DNA of 64,000 nt, taken from contig WACJ01000060.1 in the NCBI GenBank assembly GCA_008973525.1, forward strand, positions 186,001-250,000, in the 5' to 3' direction. Positions 9,744 through 23,056 of this stretch are shown piece by piece; positions within the stretch are counted from its first letter, which is position 1, and each line of letters opens with the position of its first letter. The position numbers and the translations under genes were made by a program. This DNA comes from Stenopsyche tienmushanensis (Eukaryota > Arthropoda > Insecta > Trichoptera > Stenopsychidae). Under the pieces are notes generated by a model. The model had not been told where the DNA came from. It worked only from the letters and a program-made list of their open reading frames with translations, and ran no database searches.

Positions 9744-12131
9744 TTGTTATATTTTAATTGAATAACAACCCTCCAGCTTAACAGACAGATCAGGCATCCG
9801 GACAGAAAGAGGCCAAATGACTATCATTAGTAGTAATCGTGAGATAAACTACAGTAAATTGATTTTTCTGGTTGTGTCTCGTAAAAACGTTTATCAATCC
9901 ATAATTATGTTCCTATTAAAATGTAAAATCTACAATCAAATGTACACAATCGGATAGATCCGCCAATTATTCTTATTTCAACAATCACTTATAGATCTTC
10001 TCATATATAAAAAATAACATTCATATTATGTAATTTAGTACAAGAGATTACACTAGGATTCAATATGCTTTTAAAAATTATTCAGCGATATTCGGGAATA
10101 GACTAAAATCAATAGCATTATTAAGTGTTATTGGATTACAAAAATTTGTAATGATCTCCAAATGATTTCGATGATATTTATTGCTTCCACTTTGAAATCC
10201 TACATTAAACTAATAGGTAACGTATTGAGAATCATTGTAGGAAATATTACAAAATGAATAGAGTGATTTTATGTGTGTTTTTTTTAAATTCGCATTTAAT
10301 ATACTAGGATTTTCCTAGACATCCTATTGTAATCTTGCACATATTAAATGGCAATTTTGTTCTAAAAATACAATATTTATATTTCGACGAAAGAGAATTA
10401 TTTATGGAAGAAACGAATCGTGTTTTTTGTTGGTCTTTTTACGAAATTTACATAATTTTCAAGGCGAGGATCCTTTTGACAGTGGAGCTTACAACAGATT
10501 TGTCCAAAAATATTTTTTCCACCACTCCATCACCGAGAGGACATTTTTAATTTATGCGCATCTCATGAAGCGTAAATCATTCATTACGTTTGACAATATG
10601 ATTTATTGGAATATCCAAACGTTAATGGAACATGGCGGGCCCCGGGCATTTCTACATCTTCCACATTCTCCTACGCACATACACCGAGGCCCGGCTCGTT
10701 ATCAGCATACTTGTTATTCAACATGTCTCTACATCTTCTACAACACGGTAATCCATTAGGCAAACTTTGTCTTTGAGAGGAGTTTTCAAATATTTACATT
10801 CACAACTACAAATGTTACAAGCCGTCTGCTTTTATAAGTGTAATTTTATTGCGATATTATTTAACACCTCCAGCGTGGGGCCGCCTTCTTCACGATGGCC
10901 GGCGTTGATTATGATTACATTAGAGCTCATCAGCGATAAATTAATTTATGCATTGTCTTTTGAACTTATTAAATAAATCAAAACATCAATATAATATACG
11001 CTTTTTATCGCCTATTTCCGCATTAATCGATTTAAAAAGTTTGTATTCTGCATCTGACCTTATTACCTAAACAAATTGACACTTTGACAAGCTAAGTCAG
11101 CTTAATCTGAAATTTTGTTAGGGTTTAGCCCATTTAGGTTCTGCAACTAAATTCAACAAAGTTTCTAACATCGAGTCTTCACGTAAAAGCAAAATCAACA
11201 TTTTGAAATTAATTGATCTGGATACAGTGCTTAAGTATTTAAGTTCTTGACCTAAATCCAATAGTTTTAAGATAACAAAGTGATTGAATCGAACTATAAA
11301 TAGCCAGATACATTAATATGATACCAGTCAATGAAAATAACTTTTTTCAATACATTAAATATATATTTTAATACTATTCAAATTTAAAATAACTAATTTA
11401 AATTTAAAAAAATATATAAATAGCCAACGCCATCTATTGAGCATTGCATGAACTACAAAATTGCATGTGAATATTTTCAACAACCCTCAAACTTTAATAA
11501 TCAATCAAAATACTTCGAAACGCTTCTGTTTTTTTATTCGATACTCAATGTATGATTTCCCATGGGTATAATTCTACACCTATTTGGTTCTTATATACTA
11601 TAATAAATAAACGGCAATGATACATATTTACCTCAACACTTTTGTTGGAATACCATTGAAATAGGAATAAAATATTTTTTTTACACAATAAATATGAATA
11701 CATCCTAATTTTATCTAAATGGGAACAAAATTTATATGATGATAGGTAAGAACCCACATTATCCGCTTTTAAATCCACCCTCAATATTTATTTATTTGTG
11801 TAAATATTCAATGCTTTCAAAATTATAATATCTTTAATCGGACTTTTAATTTATCTGAAATAATACATACTGAATAAATACATATCTGAAATGTATGTAT
11901 TCTTTTTTGCACTTTAAAGGCATATTAATCCTTTTGTTTAAGCAGAAATTTTTAGCTAGTTCTATATAGAACTCTACCCTATGCATTCCTCGGATTTTTT
12001 TCTAATATAAATGTGCATTATTTGAAAAATGTCTATTAAATTACGAGACTAGACTTGTGTCCAAATAGGAGATTTCAATTTTAAAACCCTTGATGAAATT
12101 AAACAAATCGACTATCAAAACTTCTTAAATA
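9744..12131. other. noncoding stretch
   Basis: No feature supported. Frames at 10335-10550 and 10427-10759 (71 and 110 codons) overlap in different frames and lack recognisable domains. The segment 10625-10710 is GC-richer (gcgggccccgggc, gaggcccggctcg) and could be a regulatory or exon-like island, but nothing identifies it. Confidence 0.5.
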
Positions 12132-12436
12132 CACTGCCGCTCAAAACTGTTCAAATGTTTTCCAAATGTTTCTTTTTGCTTTATTTTTTCTCGTATTACA
12201 CACATTTAAACGTTAAAAGATAGTATTTCTATTATATTTGATAATGTATAAATTTTTACTAAAAATGATAAAAGGATTTTATTGAAAGAAAGAGTAAGAC
12301 AAAAAATATAAAAATATACTTGAACAGTTTTGTAATAAGAAATACTATATTTTAACGTCCAAATGGGTGTGATACGATAAAAAACGAAGTGAAAAGAGTC
12401 GTTTGGAAAACCTTTGAACAGTTTTGAGCGGCACTA
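12132..12436. mobile_element. 305-bp long-TIR MITE (Tc1/mariner type)
   Basis: TA (12130-12131) then cactgccgctcaaaactgtt; the other end, read inverted, is tagtgccgctcaaaactgtt followed by TA (12437-12438). The inverted repeats extend inward about 110 bp with mismatches, through gttttccaaa, cgtattacacacattt / cgtatcacacccattt, and a segment ending gtatttct, leaving about 80 bp of unique centre. TA target sites and long TIRs point to the Tc1/mariner superfamily. No coding sequence. Confidence 0.8.
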
Positions 12437-12557
12437 TATGTTAGATTTTCTTGTGCTATCATGACAAAATGACAAATTTTATGCTCATATTTATTGTTTT
12501 CTTTTACAATAAAGGAAAATTTATAATTTGATAAATGATACTGAAATTAATCAGTCA

Positions 12558-13035
12558 TGTGTAGCGTGGGCTATTAATCATCCCAATACAAGTGCGCTGT
12601 TAATTTAAACAGATTTAATTCACCAGATTAACAGCGCTATCTTCTGTGGCGTTGTAGACCGATTGGGTGGTAACGCGCAAGAGACGGGAGTTGAGGAGTT
12701 GTCGGTTAGCCTTGGCTACGGGAGTATGTCCTTCCTGCAGTCAGATCTCTCGCCGCACGTGGAAGCGCCACCCGAGAACTCTGCCCTAAGAATGGTTCCA
12801 CTCCTACGTAGCAGAACGTAGATACAGAAGGAGCACAGAAGGATAGAATGGTCGAATATATCCTCATTAAATTACGTCTCATTATTTAATAGCCAAATCT
12901 CATTCACAAATTCTTATATAAACTCACATACAATTTATATGTAAAGCTTCGGTCATCGATAATAAAGTCCGCCATTTAAATCTTATCCTGAACCTTCTTA
13001 TCCCACTGTCTAGGATCAAAGGTTCAGCAACATTG
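12558..13035 (+). mobile_element. LTR-like block (possible solo LTR)
   Basis: A sharply GC-richer segment starts tgtagcgtgggc and ends near ggttcagcaaca, giving the TG...CA outline of an LTR. It has an AATAAA at about 12960 (gataataaagtccg) near its 3' end. It contains an 11-bp inverted repeat gcgctgttaat / attaacagcgc at 12590-12640. I could not find a clean 4-6 bp target duplication or an internal retrotransposon region, so the class is uncertain. Confidence 0.35.
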
Positions 13036-15683
13036 CTAATCTGATCGTCGTAGCGTAAACGAAATCGTCAGATAGGTTTGCTATCACTGCCAAAGATCTT
13101 ATATATGAAACTTAAATGAAGACATTTGCGTGCATGTCCATGACCTCCAGATTGGATCTTATTACTACGGCATCTAAGATTTAGTCCTAAAGTGATCCGA
13201 TTTTTTAAAACATATTTATTAACGTTTTATCTCATAATGTGTAAAAATGATTTTTAAAAAATAAGTAATTATAGCCAACTGAATATCGTTAGTTGGAAAA
13301 CTAGTATTCTGTTAGTAAAGTTAATAAAGCCTTTATTAACTATTCTTCCATTTGAGCTCAGCTACTTTTTTAAATTTTAAAATTGGCTGTTTCAGCAACT
13401 ACTTGCTTAAATTCATTCGCTTTCTGTCGGCAAAGTTTGGATTACTGGCTAAACCTACGAAGACAAACAGTGTTGTGGATAGTGTGACCAACTTTTCCAT
13501 GTTCCATCGGACGTCCGGATTAGAAACGTCGATCGAGGGTGTGGAGTACATCATGAAGGAAAATCCGGTTATACGTACGTTAAAATTTATAATCCACCAA
13601 TTTTCATTTAAAAATCACCCGGAATTAATTTGTTGGCTTATGACGTGATGTTATTTATAGACATTGAAAAATATGATTCATAATATTGTCTCGGCACTAT
13701 GATGAATTATGCCCGATGTTGTGAGTCAATGGCACGTAAAATTTATTGCAAAGCGATGAATACATAAACAGTTGTAAATACATGAAATTTGAATAACAGC
13801 GTTTTGTCGATGTAAGACAGTCCGACCCTGGCCGACTAAAATTACCCACTGAATGATTTATTTTGGAAGCGTTCCCCGATTAGGAAACGTTATCCCTAAT
13901 TTATTTTATTAATCTTGTGTTAACACCGAGCGGGGATTTGAACAGATTTTGCGACTGAAATTTATAATCCGCCCTCTACTTCCGAACCTTTGACGGGATA
14001 TGTGGACCCCTCGTAAGAAATAATATTCATTTTATTGATGTATTTGTCTAAAAAAATATTGATGCTATGAATGCTGTTACTCAACTGGCATTAATCCGAG
14101 CAGTATATGAAGTATACAAACACGAGGCTTCCGCGTTCATAATATCAATCTTTGTAATATGTTGGCTGTTAACCAACATTCAGGCTAACCTTACTTTGTG
14201 TAACCTCACATCGCTAACCTCAGTGTAATAAGCAGACGGGAGCTGGGGTGGCATCCTCAGACGAAGTACCTTTATAAAGTAGCTTGAAGCATCCATATTT
14301 ATAATGCTATTACGATACGTATACGGCATACGCATTCGCAACACATGTGCGAAAGAGGACCTTCCCCAACCGAAGAGGGATGAAACTTTTTCCATGAGGG
14401 CGTAGTAATTTTCATGCATGTCAGAAAAATGTGATGAGATTTGATGTCTCTGGATGAGGAATATAAAACTCCCAAAGATCGTAATAGTAGAAACCGCTGA
14501 ATACTTTAAACCAACAATTCTGAAATGAAATGCAAACAATTTCAGCACTAACATGGATGATAATTATATTATTATCTGACTTCAAACAATCAAAATAAAG
14601 CTATTATGTGGATCAATTTAATGTAAAAATAATAGATTCAAAGTTATGACATAAATATAAGATATTTTCATATGAAGTTCGACTTTCTTCTTACTAACCA
14701 GCATTTCATCGGTCATTTCATCCATTACAAAAATAATAGAAGTTAAATGACAATTTATTGTAAGAAATAATACACAAATTAAATAGTCGACCAAATATTG
14801 TCATCATAAAGAAGACATAAATACGGCGTGCGGTAGGAAAACTACCTTATTTAAAATATAAATATCATAAACAATATGGAAGATATTAGTTTAATTATTT
14901 TTTTACATGTTACAGAGAGGCATTTAAATACAGTCTAATGCATGATTGTTACTAAATCTACAATATAAAAAAATTGTTAGATTTTGTGCTTTCAAATGAG
15001 CAACATCTTATTCTTATTGGAACAACTGTCGCTTTAGAGTGTGTATTTTAAATAAGGAAGTTTCCCTGCTGCACCCTATATAACAAAATACATGAAATCG
15101 TTTTGGCAGCCTTTACTCCATTTACAAAACAACCAATCTTATTTTTTTTTCATTTTTCATATTATACATTTGTTTTTTATAAAATACAGCTAAATTATGG
15201 AAATTAAAATAAACCTGCACACTCAAACTATAGAATTTTGATTTGACACTATATTTTCTTGACATTTGATCGGTGACATCGACATCGAATTTGGTTTTAT
15301 TATAATATGCAACTCTCAGGTTTTATTTTATTGAAATCCTAATCTAACTTAACCAATCCTTGATGCCAAATATATCATGCTTACTTGATTGGTATTGTAT
15401 GATTTTATAGCTCACTTTTGTAGGGAATCATTGTTTGTCAACTATTAGATATGTCAACATGTCGGACTTGCAGCTATTTTGACTGTCATAAATAATTTAA
15501 TTTTATATATTAGAAGTGCGTCGGTTTTTAAACGTTGGCTTTGTTGTATTTTTCATCTAAACAACAAAGTGTTTCTTCTCAAAGAAAGTAAGTCCATAAT
15601 TCGAATTCCATAGATTTGGAAAAGCGAATAAAATTGATCAATAAGCATCACATACATTATATATATAGAATTATAAAGTGGTA
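13036..15683. other. noncoding stretch with one candidate exon
   Basis: Apart from the candidate exon listed separately, no gene is supported. A 124-codon minus-strand frame at 14180-14554 shows no domain. Confidence 0.5.
13433..13573 (+). CDS. candidate internal exon, unknown protein
   Basis: A plus-strand open frame here has mixed, non-AT-biased codon use unlike its surroundings. The encoded stretch includes AKPTKTNSVVDSVTNF, MFHRTSGLETSIEGVEYI and MKENPVIR. It is preceded by a pyrimidine-containing segment ending ctgtcggcaaag, a possible acceptor AG at about 13432. It ends at a strong donor-like GTACGT (about 13574). I do not recognise the protein and no neighbouring exon was found. It could be a real exon of a gene with very long introns, or chance. 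Confidence 0.22.
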
Positions 15684-15810
15684 TTAGGGCTTGTCAATTT
15701 TCAAAACCCGGTTTTTTAGGCAAAAATTGTGATATTCGAAAACCGATTTTTTGAACCTGAAAATCCGGTTTTGAATATACAAATTAAATTTTCATATTCT
15801 AAGAATTTTG
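15684..15810 (+). mobile_element. hAT-type element end
   Basis: tattagggcttgtcaatttt followed by aaaacccggttttttagg, then ccggttttgaatata and attttcat. The order and words match 9066-9180. Only the left end and about 125 bp are clear; no matching right end or transposase was found. Confidence 0.5.
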
Positions 15811-18800
15811 GAAAAAAATTACCTATTTAGTAATTATATTTCTAATAAAATTGTATTAATTCCAATAAAAGATTGTGATTTCCACATTGCATCAAAGTAG
15901 TAAGCACTGATGGCGACCTTCTATTGGAAGCACCTTATAACTCGACCGAATTTCCGACGAAAATTACTAAAAAAAAAATTCAGATATATTTCATAAAATA
16001 TTAATAAAACACTATCTAAGTTATAAGTTAATATTAATGAGTTTTAACAAATTCTAATTATTCCTTCCCTGCTATAAAAAATTACGAAAAACGCTAAAAA
16101 ATCAGCCTCCTAATGTGGTTTCCCCCCAAAAGTAAAAAATATAAAGTATAATCAAACTTCTAACATTAAAAATTAATTGCTAATTAATGTTTGATATACT
16201 GCTACTAAAAACTTTGAGGCTTAATAAAACAATAATTGTTATAATAACTACATAAATATCATTAAGGAAAGGAGAAAAATTTTCTGCAATCCATATGGTA
16301 ACGCTTATCTTAATTGACGGCTTATGCTCTTTGCAAAACTAAAATTCAAGTAAGAAGTACAGTTTAAAAACAGAATATAATGGAATTATATTCAAATACA
16401 ACTAAATAATATTATTATGTATTAATTTATTATCTCATAAAATAACAATATTATAACTGACAAAAAAATGGAACTTATATCCTCAATTACAATTACAATC
16501 CGTAAGTACATAGGGGTAAACAATATATTGTACATTTTACAGATACATTTTAAAATAATATTATATTATTTGAAGCACCGTATGCTTAATATTATACTTC
16601 AACCCTTACGAGTTCCATTTTTTAATCGCACCCCTTATCCGAATTTTAACCGTCTGACATAAAGATAGTACATGAGATACGATGCCGAAACCATTCTTTA
16701 ATCACATGGTATCAGTTACAATCTCTAATTAATCCCGTTTCCATTTCTGTACAACTTTTACCTCCAGAGATTATTCTTTTCACCCTGGAGATTACGTGGA
16801 ATATAATAAGGATTTTGCTATTGTAATGAGAATCGGCAAGGAACGGGAACAAAACTGCCATACAATGGAAACGTTATAAAACGCAAATAACCTTTTGAAT
16901 AAAGTAAGCATGTATTTAAAGTTATTCGGTTAATTACTTTATTAACCTTCTGGTGACTTTCGTCGGTCGTTTGGCTGTATGCTTGGGTCGAAAATGTGTG
17001 GCTTTTTATTTTTTTTTAAATCGTTTGGATTAAAGGTATTAAAATGTGTCCAATAATAAATTACAACAAAGTGTTCGTTTTAGGTTTTAATGAATAAGGA
17101 GAATTTAGTCATTTAACTGCGCCACATTAAGCACAGTCATGCCTCAGAGTGTATACACGACATTATTGATTAAAAAAAATACAATAGAAACATAATTGTA
17201 TTTTGAATTGCTTGGAATTTAAAAAAATGTAAGTCGTTTGTATCAGAAATTAATATTCATGTTGTAAAATTTGTGAAGCAAATTGGGTTTTCTCCGATCA
17301 CTAAGAATTTGTGTTGGCTTTTCAAATAGCATTTAAATTTTGCTGTGAAGTTCTGCACATCTTCTTTGTTCATATTTAAAATTTTACAACTTAAAGCATG
17401 GAGGCTCTGGCAAGTTTAAAGACAAAGGGAATCGACCGTTGGATACAACATAGCGATTTTACGTTCAAAATGTATTGTAGTTTTATTTGACGTCAGTTCT
17501 TCCAGATATCCCGCTTTACGCCCATGCATAATAAGCTTATTATAAATGCTATAATATTCGTAGACCTTATCTTCAGGGAAGACTTGTGCAAAAAGTTGAA
17601 TAACGCAATCAAGGACTACGAAAGTTATACAGCCACGAAGGCGAAGTGCACATTCAGAAGGAATATGAATATTTATGCAGACTTGAGACGTTGTTTCACT
17701 AACCCGAAATAACATAACAAGTTATATTCTTGTGTTGGGGAAGGAAATGCGGAATGTAATCCCGGCTGCTGGGATAACGCATTTTACATCCTGAGGGCAT
17801 AAAAACCAATAACGGGGTTATCCCGCACATTTTTCCCTAGCAATTATCCTTGTGGGGATTTTTTGCATGTTTTTATTGTTGTCGAAAAAATTCGTTTGGA
17901 ATCATGTTTGTATACAACAAAGCTTAATACTCTTGTTGAAATATAATCATTTTGAAAATCGAATTATTTCGCAAACAAAAATACCAGAAAACAAACAAAT
18001 GCGTCCAGACAGACACACAGACGATAAACAGCAAATTTTTTAAATCATGTCGTTATAAATGCTTTAAATTTTTTCTAATTAGATGATAAATTTATGTGGG
18101 TATATAAATTATTAATTCTGTTAGTATAATTGAATACCTTGATTAGAGCCACACTAATAGCCACATCATAATAATAGTTCACAACCAATTAGGATTACGT
18201 ACATCGATCAAAACAATTATTTTATTGATCATTATTATAAAAGATCCTTTATACAAACCAGTAAATAACATATTCAGCTTTAATATTTATTTTTAGACAC
18301 ATCTTCTGTTAACATTTTCAAAACTAAAAAGTCAGATTAAACCTAATGAATTGAGAGGTTGGATCGAAAGCATCATTGGTTCTGATTTCTGGATTTAAAT
18401 CTTTTTTTTTTATAATGAAAAAATAACTAAGAAAGCGCTATTCTTTAAATACAATCCTTAATTTTACTCAATAATAATCTAGCGTCTTCAATGCAATCTG
18501 ATGGAATCTCATCCCAAAATCATTATCAGCAATTGCACACCGAAGAAACTGAACACATTACATTGAATGTGTTCAGAATAAATTCTGATATATACCTTAT
18601 TGTTTTTGTAAGTCGACAACGCCCTACAAAATAAGGGTAGATCTTAACATTATATTACATGATGCCATAATATAGAAAACAGGCTTTTATTATCCTTCCA
18701 AGAAGGTAACTTCACAATTCAAATTTGTTCATATTTTTTTTAATTCTATGAATTAATAAGGATAACGATATCATAACAAGTCAATTACACAAGATTTACT

Positions 18801-19084
18801 CTAATGCTTCATTATCAAGAATAAACAATTAGCTTACTTTGTAACATTTTATAATAAATGTCATAAGGTAATCATATTTACTACATGTCAAAGACTTTGT
18901 ATAATATATATCATTTTAACATACAAATTTACATTGAGAGTTTTCAGTAGCTATCTTATTTGATACAGCGTCTGTATAAAAGCCGTAAAGGCCGTATTTC
19001 ATATGCTTATCTCATACATCCTGTAAAGGCAATAAAGGCGCTACATATTTTTTTATACTGACATTCAAATAAATGTATGCTATT
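15811..19084. other. AT-rich noncoding stretch
   Basis: No gene supported. Frames of 62-99 codons at 16468-18043 lack motifs and overlap on both strands. TTAA followed by ccttctggtgac at about 16943 resembles a piggyBac-type end, but I could not match it to a second end. Confidence 0.5.
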
Positions 19085-19365
19085 TGTAGTGCAACGCGCC
19101 CCCCGAGTAATTTCACCCCCCGGCTTAAGTAGAACCAAAAGTTATACGTACGGAGGGTGGTTAAGGACTACCCACCCACTCCTGCAAGAGGCGGGACGAA
19201 CGGGACGGTGTGATAACACAAATCCTCAGGTCATTTATCATTTTACTTAAACTCTATATTTTACTAGCTCCGGCCATTTCTGTGTTGATGATAGAAGATA
19301 GGATGTACCGCTACCGGCCTTGCGTACAGTCGGGGTGCGTATATTATTAAATAAATACAAATCCG
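19085..19365 (+). mobile_element. LTR-like GC-rich block
   Basis: Starts tgtagtgcaacgcgcccccc and stays GC-rich (ccccccggcttaag, gggtggttaaggactacccac) before returning to AT-rich DNA after gtcggggtgcgtatatt. An ATAAATA word follows. It resembles a solo LTR in composition and start, and shares the TGTAG start with the 12.6-kb block. No target duplication or clear end was found. Confidence 0.3.
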
Positions 19366-20559
19366 TTTTATCATATTAATAATTGGTATTATTTGATCGT
19401 ATGGAACTCGTTATGTAAGCATGAATCCTATGTTTATAAAATTTTGATATCTAAAATATATCAAATCGCTTGATCCTGGAGTTTATTGGATGGTAGTCAA
19501 TTTTATTGCGTGTTTAATAATGATGATAAGTAATATTTGATGTTGTTTGATTCCAAGACGGATGCTTTCGGGCATCACTTGATAAATTACACAGTTTATT
19601 ACGAACACAATGATTGTTCGGATATTTGAAAGAGACCGGTTCTTAAAATAATCTTATTGAGCAATTAACAAGCGCCGTTAAAGCCGTACACCTCCGACTG
19701 ACTTCACAAAATATTTTATTTGAGAGAGCGGTGTGAAGATATGAAGATATACGGTAGTCATTAAAAGATAGTATAGCGATACTACGGACTGATATTATAG
19801 AATTTGGCATTGTAAAAGCCTACATAATGCGCGAGCTTTGTGCTTTATTGTCGGCTATATAGGGAGTTTCCCTCTCATAAAAGGATTATAATTGGAGTCC
19901 TTCACTAGCTGAACAAATATGTCTCGCATAGAAAAAGGCGACAAAATGTCGGAAAGTATAGTCGATGGGGCTTTTCTGTAATTTTGTAAAATATTGAAGC
20001 TCAAAGCCACTCTTTGTGGGATTATTGCGAGCCTTCGAAGGATGTTTGTGAAAAGCCGATAAATTTATTTTCCGCGCTGAAGCCACTGTAGCATCACATC
20101 ATGCGCTTAATCATTTATCATAATGTGTGCTATCAGACTTTCTCCATTCTCATTAATCAAAACGAAAGAAAAGCCTACCTTTGCCGGAAAATCTACCACC
20201 AGGCATATTCTGCACGTCAGGATAATAATAATAATAAATTATTTTTATTAGCATGCACAGGGGTTGGAGCTTTCAGGACGATGTCTTAATGAAACATTTC
20301 AATCGTGAAATGATTAAAATATATTTTTAAATATTACTAATTCACATTGATAATTAACTTAAAATGATTAAATCATTACTAGGATTTCAGTCTTCATATA
20401 AATAATTTAAATTGATTAAAAAATTGGCTTTTTTTATCTTTATATGTAGCTTACCCCTTTCTACTTATATGTCGACATTATGTCGCCAAAACCTTAAACT
20501 CTCGTATATGGCAAATATTATGTTGTATTCATTATTTTGTTATTTAATATATTATATGC
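19366..20559. other. AT-rich noncoding stretch
   Basis: No gene supported. A 66-codon minus-strand frame at 19886-20086 and a 62-codon frame at 20101-20289 have no motif. Confidence 0.5.
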
Positions 20560-20571
20560 ATACTCTAGATA

Positions 20572-20899
20572 TCTACTTTCTATTGTCACATAAACGTAAG
20601 AACACCAAGTTCAGAAGACAAACTTACACAACTAGGCTGTTTCGATTACTCCCATACTATAATCTTTACTGAAATCATTTTATCTTATTGATATGGACAT
20701 GACTAGTTGATATTATTTTATACTTGACATTCACCTATTTGTTCTAGATATGTCTATTTTTCCAGTTTGCTCCCATTCTGACCAATTAAATATTATTTGA
20801 TTGGTCAGAATGGGAGTATCGAGTGAGGAGGTGAATGGATATTGAAGAGGTCTATAGCTCTGCAATGGGCTGTTTGTAGCTGTACTATGATGATGATAT
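20572..20899 (+). mobile_element. SINE-like retroposon with 12-bp target duplication
   Basis: The 328-bp unit is bounded by exact 12-bp direct repeats atactctagata at 20560-20571 and 20900-20911. It ends ctatgatgatgatat, an ATG-repeat tail of the RTE type. Its first 200 bp match 38826-39080 and its last 70 bp match 40008-40075, so it is a shorter relative of the 38.8-kb element. There is no tRNA-type A/B box. A 17-bp perfect foldback at 20770-20816 lies at the point where the longer relative's extra sequence would start. Confidence 0.75.
20770..20816. repeat. 17-bp perfect foldback
   Basis: ctcccattctgaccaat and its exact reverse complement attggtcagaatgggag flank a 13-nt AT-rich loop. The related element at 39.06 kb has the left arm but only the first few bases of the right arm. 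Confidence 0.85.
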
Positions 20900-23016
20900 A
20901 TACTCTAGATACTATTTTACTATAGAAGCACATATCTCCATACTTATATGTACGTATTTTACCTAAAAATGTGAAAAGTACATATGAAAATGATTGAAAG
21001 ATTTCATATTTTAATTTTAAATGATTTCAATGTAATTGATATTAAAACACAACTACGATAGCAACAAATTTCATCTGTATTGTTTTTGGAGAGTTTTAAA
21101 ATGATTTAATGAGAGTTTTAAAATAATTTTTTTACGACTGTAAAATATTATTTCTAAAATACGAAATAAGTGTCTTATGTACGTTATGTAAATTTTCTGT
21201 GGAACAAAAAACTGATGAAAAACTTTTTATTCTAATTTTATATTTCGTGTATGAAACCTAAAAAACGCACGAAATTAATTACGAGCTGATGCTATCACTC
21301 CCTAGAAAAAAAGCGAACGGAAAGGGTTAAAATACATTGCTTCAATTCAAAATTAGAAAAACTGAAAAAGAAATGGTTTTTCTCATATTTAGTTTCAACA
21401 TTTGCTTCATGTAAATTGTATCAGACAAGATAATTTATTTTTATGCATTTAAAATAATTACTAATATAAATATTAAATAGATCTGGAACCTGTTGTGCAT
21501 TGCATGCACAATGATGTTGATGTACTTTTTATAATAAGCCCATAGGAAATATGTATTTACAAAGATAATCTAAGCGAATTAAATAAGCTAATATTAGACA
21601 AAGTTAATGTAAAAACTATTCAATAATCAAACAGATTAATGTTTTCTCAAATATATATTTATAAATAAATTTTGTTTATCTCTTTCAATTTCATACTTAA
21701 AGCTCTTTGAAGATCAACACCATCTTTTTATATAATAAATTCAAAATCTCTCAATGTCATTTAAACTTTCAATGATAACAGTCTATTTCGATGATTTTCC
21801 ATGACATCAGCTGTCAATCAGTCGTTATAATTTCCTTTTTAACACAAGCCCTCTATTCACAACCCTTTTAAAGGCTTTGATCGTACTCGAACCATTTTTT
21901 CTTCGACATCATTATCCCGTCTGATCGATTACTCAAACACGTGTCGCTTCGTCTTGGCCATGTCGATGTATATCCTGGCTCTTTATCCATCCTTTCGTCG
22001 TATTCCATACAGCACAAAACCTAATGATTATGTGCAAAATGAAAGCCTACAAAAATATGGGCCTCCTATTTACATTCAAGCCTCGCTACCCCGTAGAAGT
22101 GAATTTCCTGTTCTCATTTTCGACGCCGAATCCCAAACAGACTCAGACTTCAACAAAGGCTCTTCCGTTTGCCTCATCAAATAAAGTTGAATATAATACT
22201 CACATAAATAAAAAGAAATTCTAAAAAATACGTACGCATCCAACGTGTGTAACTACAGAATTACCATGAGTAATATACGCATCAAATTTAGAAGTCGGAT
22301 GACTCGTAAATCCTCTACTGGTACAACGAAGAACAAAGCGCTGTATATTTTATTGGGAGGATCTATAAATTTCTTTCTCATTTTATGCTTAAAGCAACGA
22401 ATAATTTTACACTCGGGTTGAAGGTGCAAAATTTAACAAAACAGACGAAATTAATTAGGGCCACTTCATTAAAATTATATTATGCGTAACCTTTAAAGGC
22501 ACACAAAAACGTAAAATAAATTGATCTGAATATTTAATAACCATTTTTCTCAGAAGTACAACTTCATAACAACAACTGAATCATACATACTCCCGCACAA
22601 ACGTATCATACATACACAATACTATGCAAATACTCGTATTCTGTCCAAAAAATATTTGCCTAATAACTTTATCGAATATTGAAGAAACGAAAGCCAGATT
22701 ATAATTTATGATATGTATAATATATTGTTCATCATGTATACAATCAAAAATACATTTATTTGTCATGTTTGTCTAACATATTGAATTCGAATCAAACATT
22801 AAATCGACATATAAACGTAATAAATATTTATTATAATTGTGGTTGAAATGTTTTATATGACATTATTTAAGGTAACAAAACCCACAGGATCAGTGTTGTT
22901 CAAATACCAGCCTTTAAAGCTACAATATCGTATCAGACACGTGGCATTACATTCGGATTACAAAAGTATTAAAAATCTCAATATTGGGTGTTAATTAAAA
23001 TGAAATATACTTCTAA

Positions 23017-23056
23017 CTTAACTACTTAAATATGGTCTTAACTACTTAAATATGGT
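23017..23056 (+). repeat. 20-bp tandem duplication
   Basis: cttaactacttaaatatggt occurs twice head to tail with no mismatch, a likely recent slippage event. Confidence 0.9.

Noticed and set aside
10427..10759. 110-codon frame overlapping another frame
   Set aside because: No motif; overlaps 10335-10550 in a different frame.
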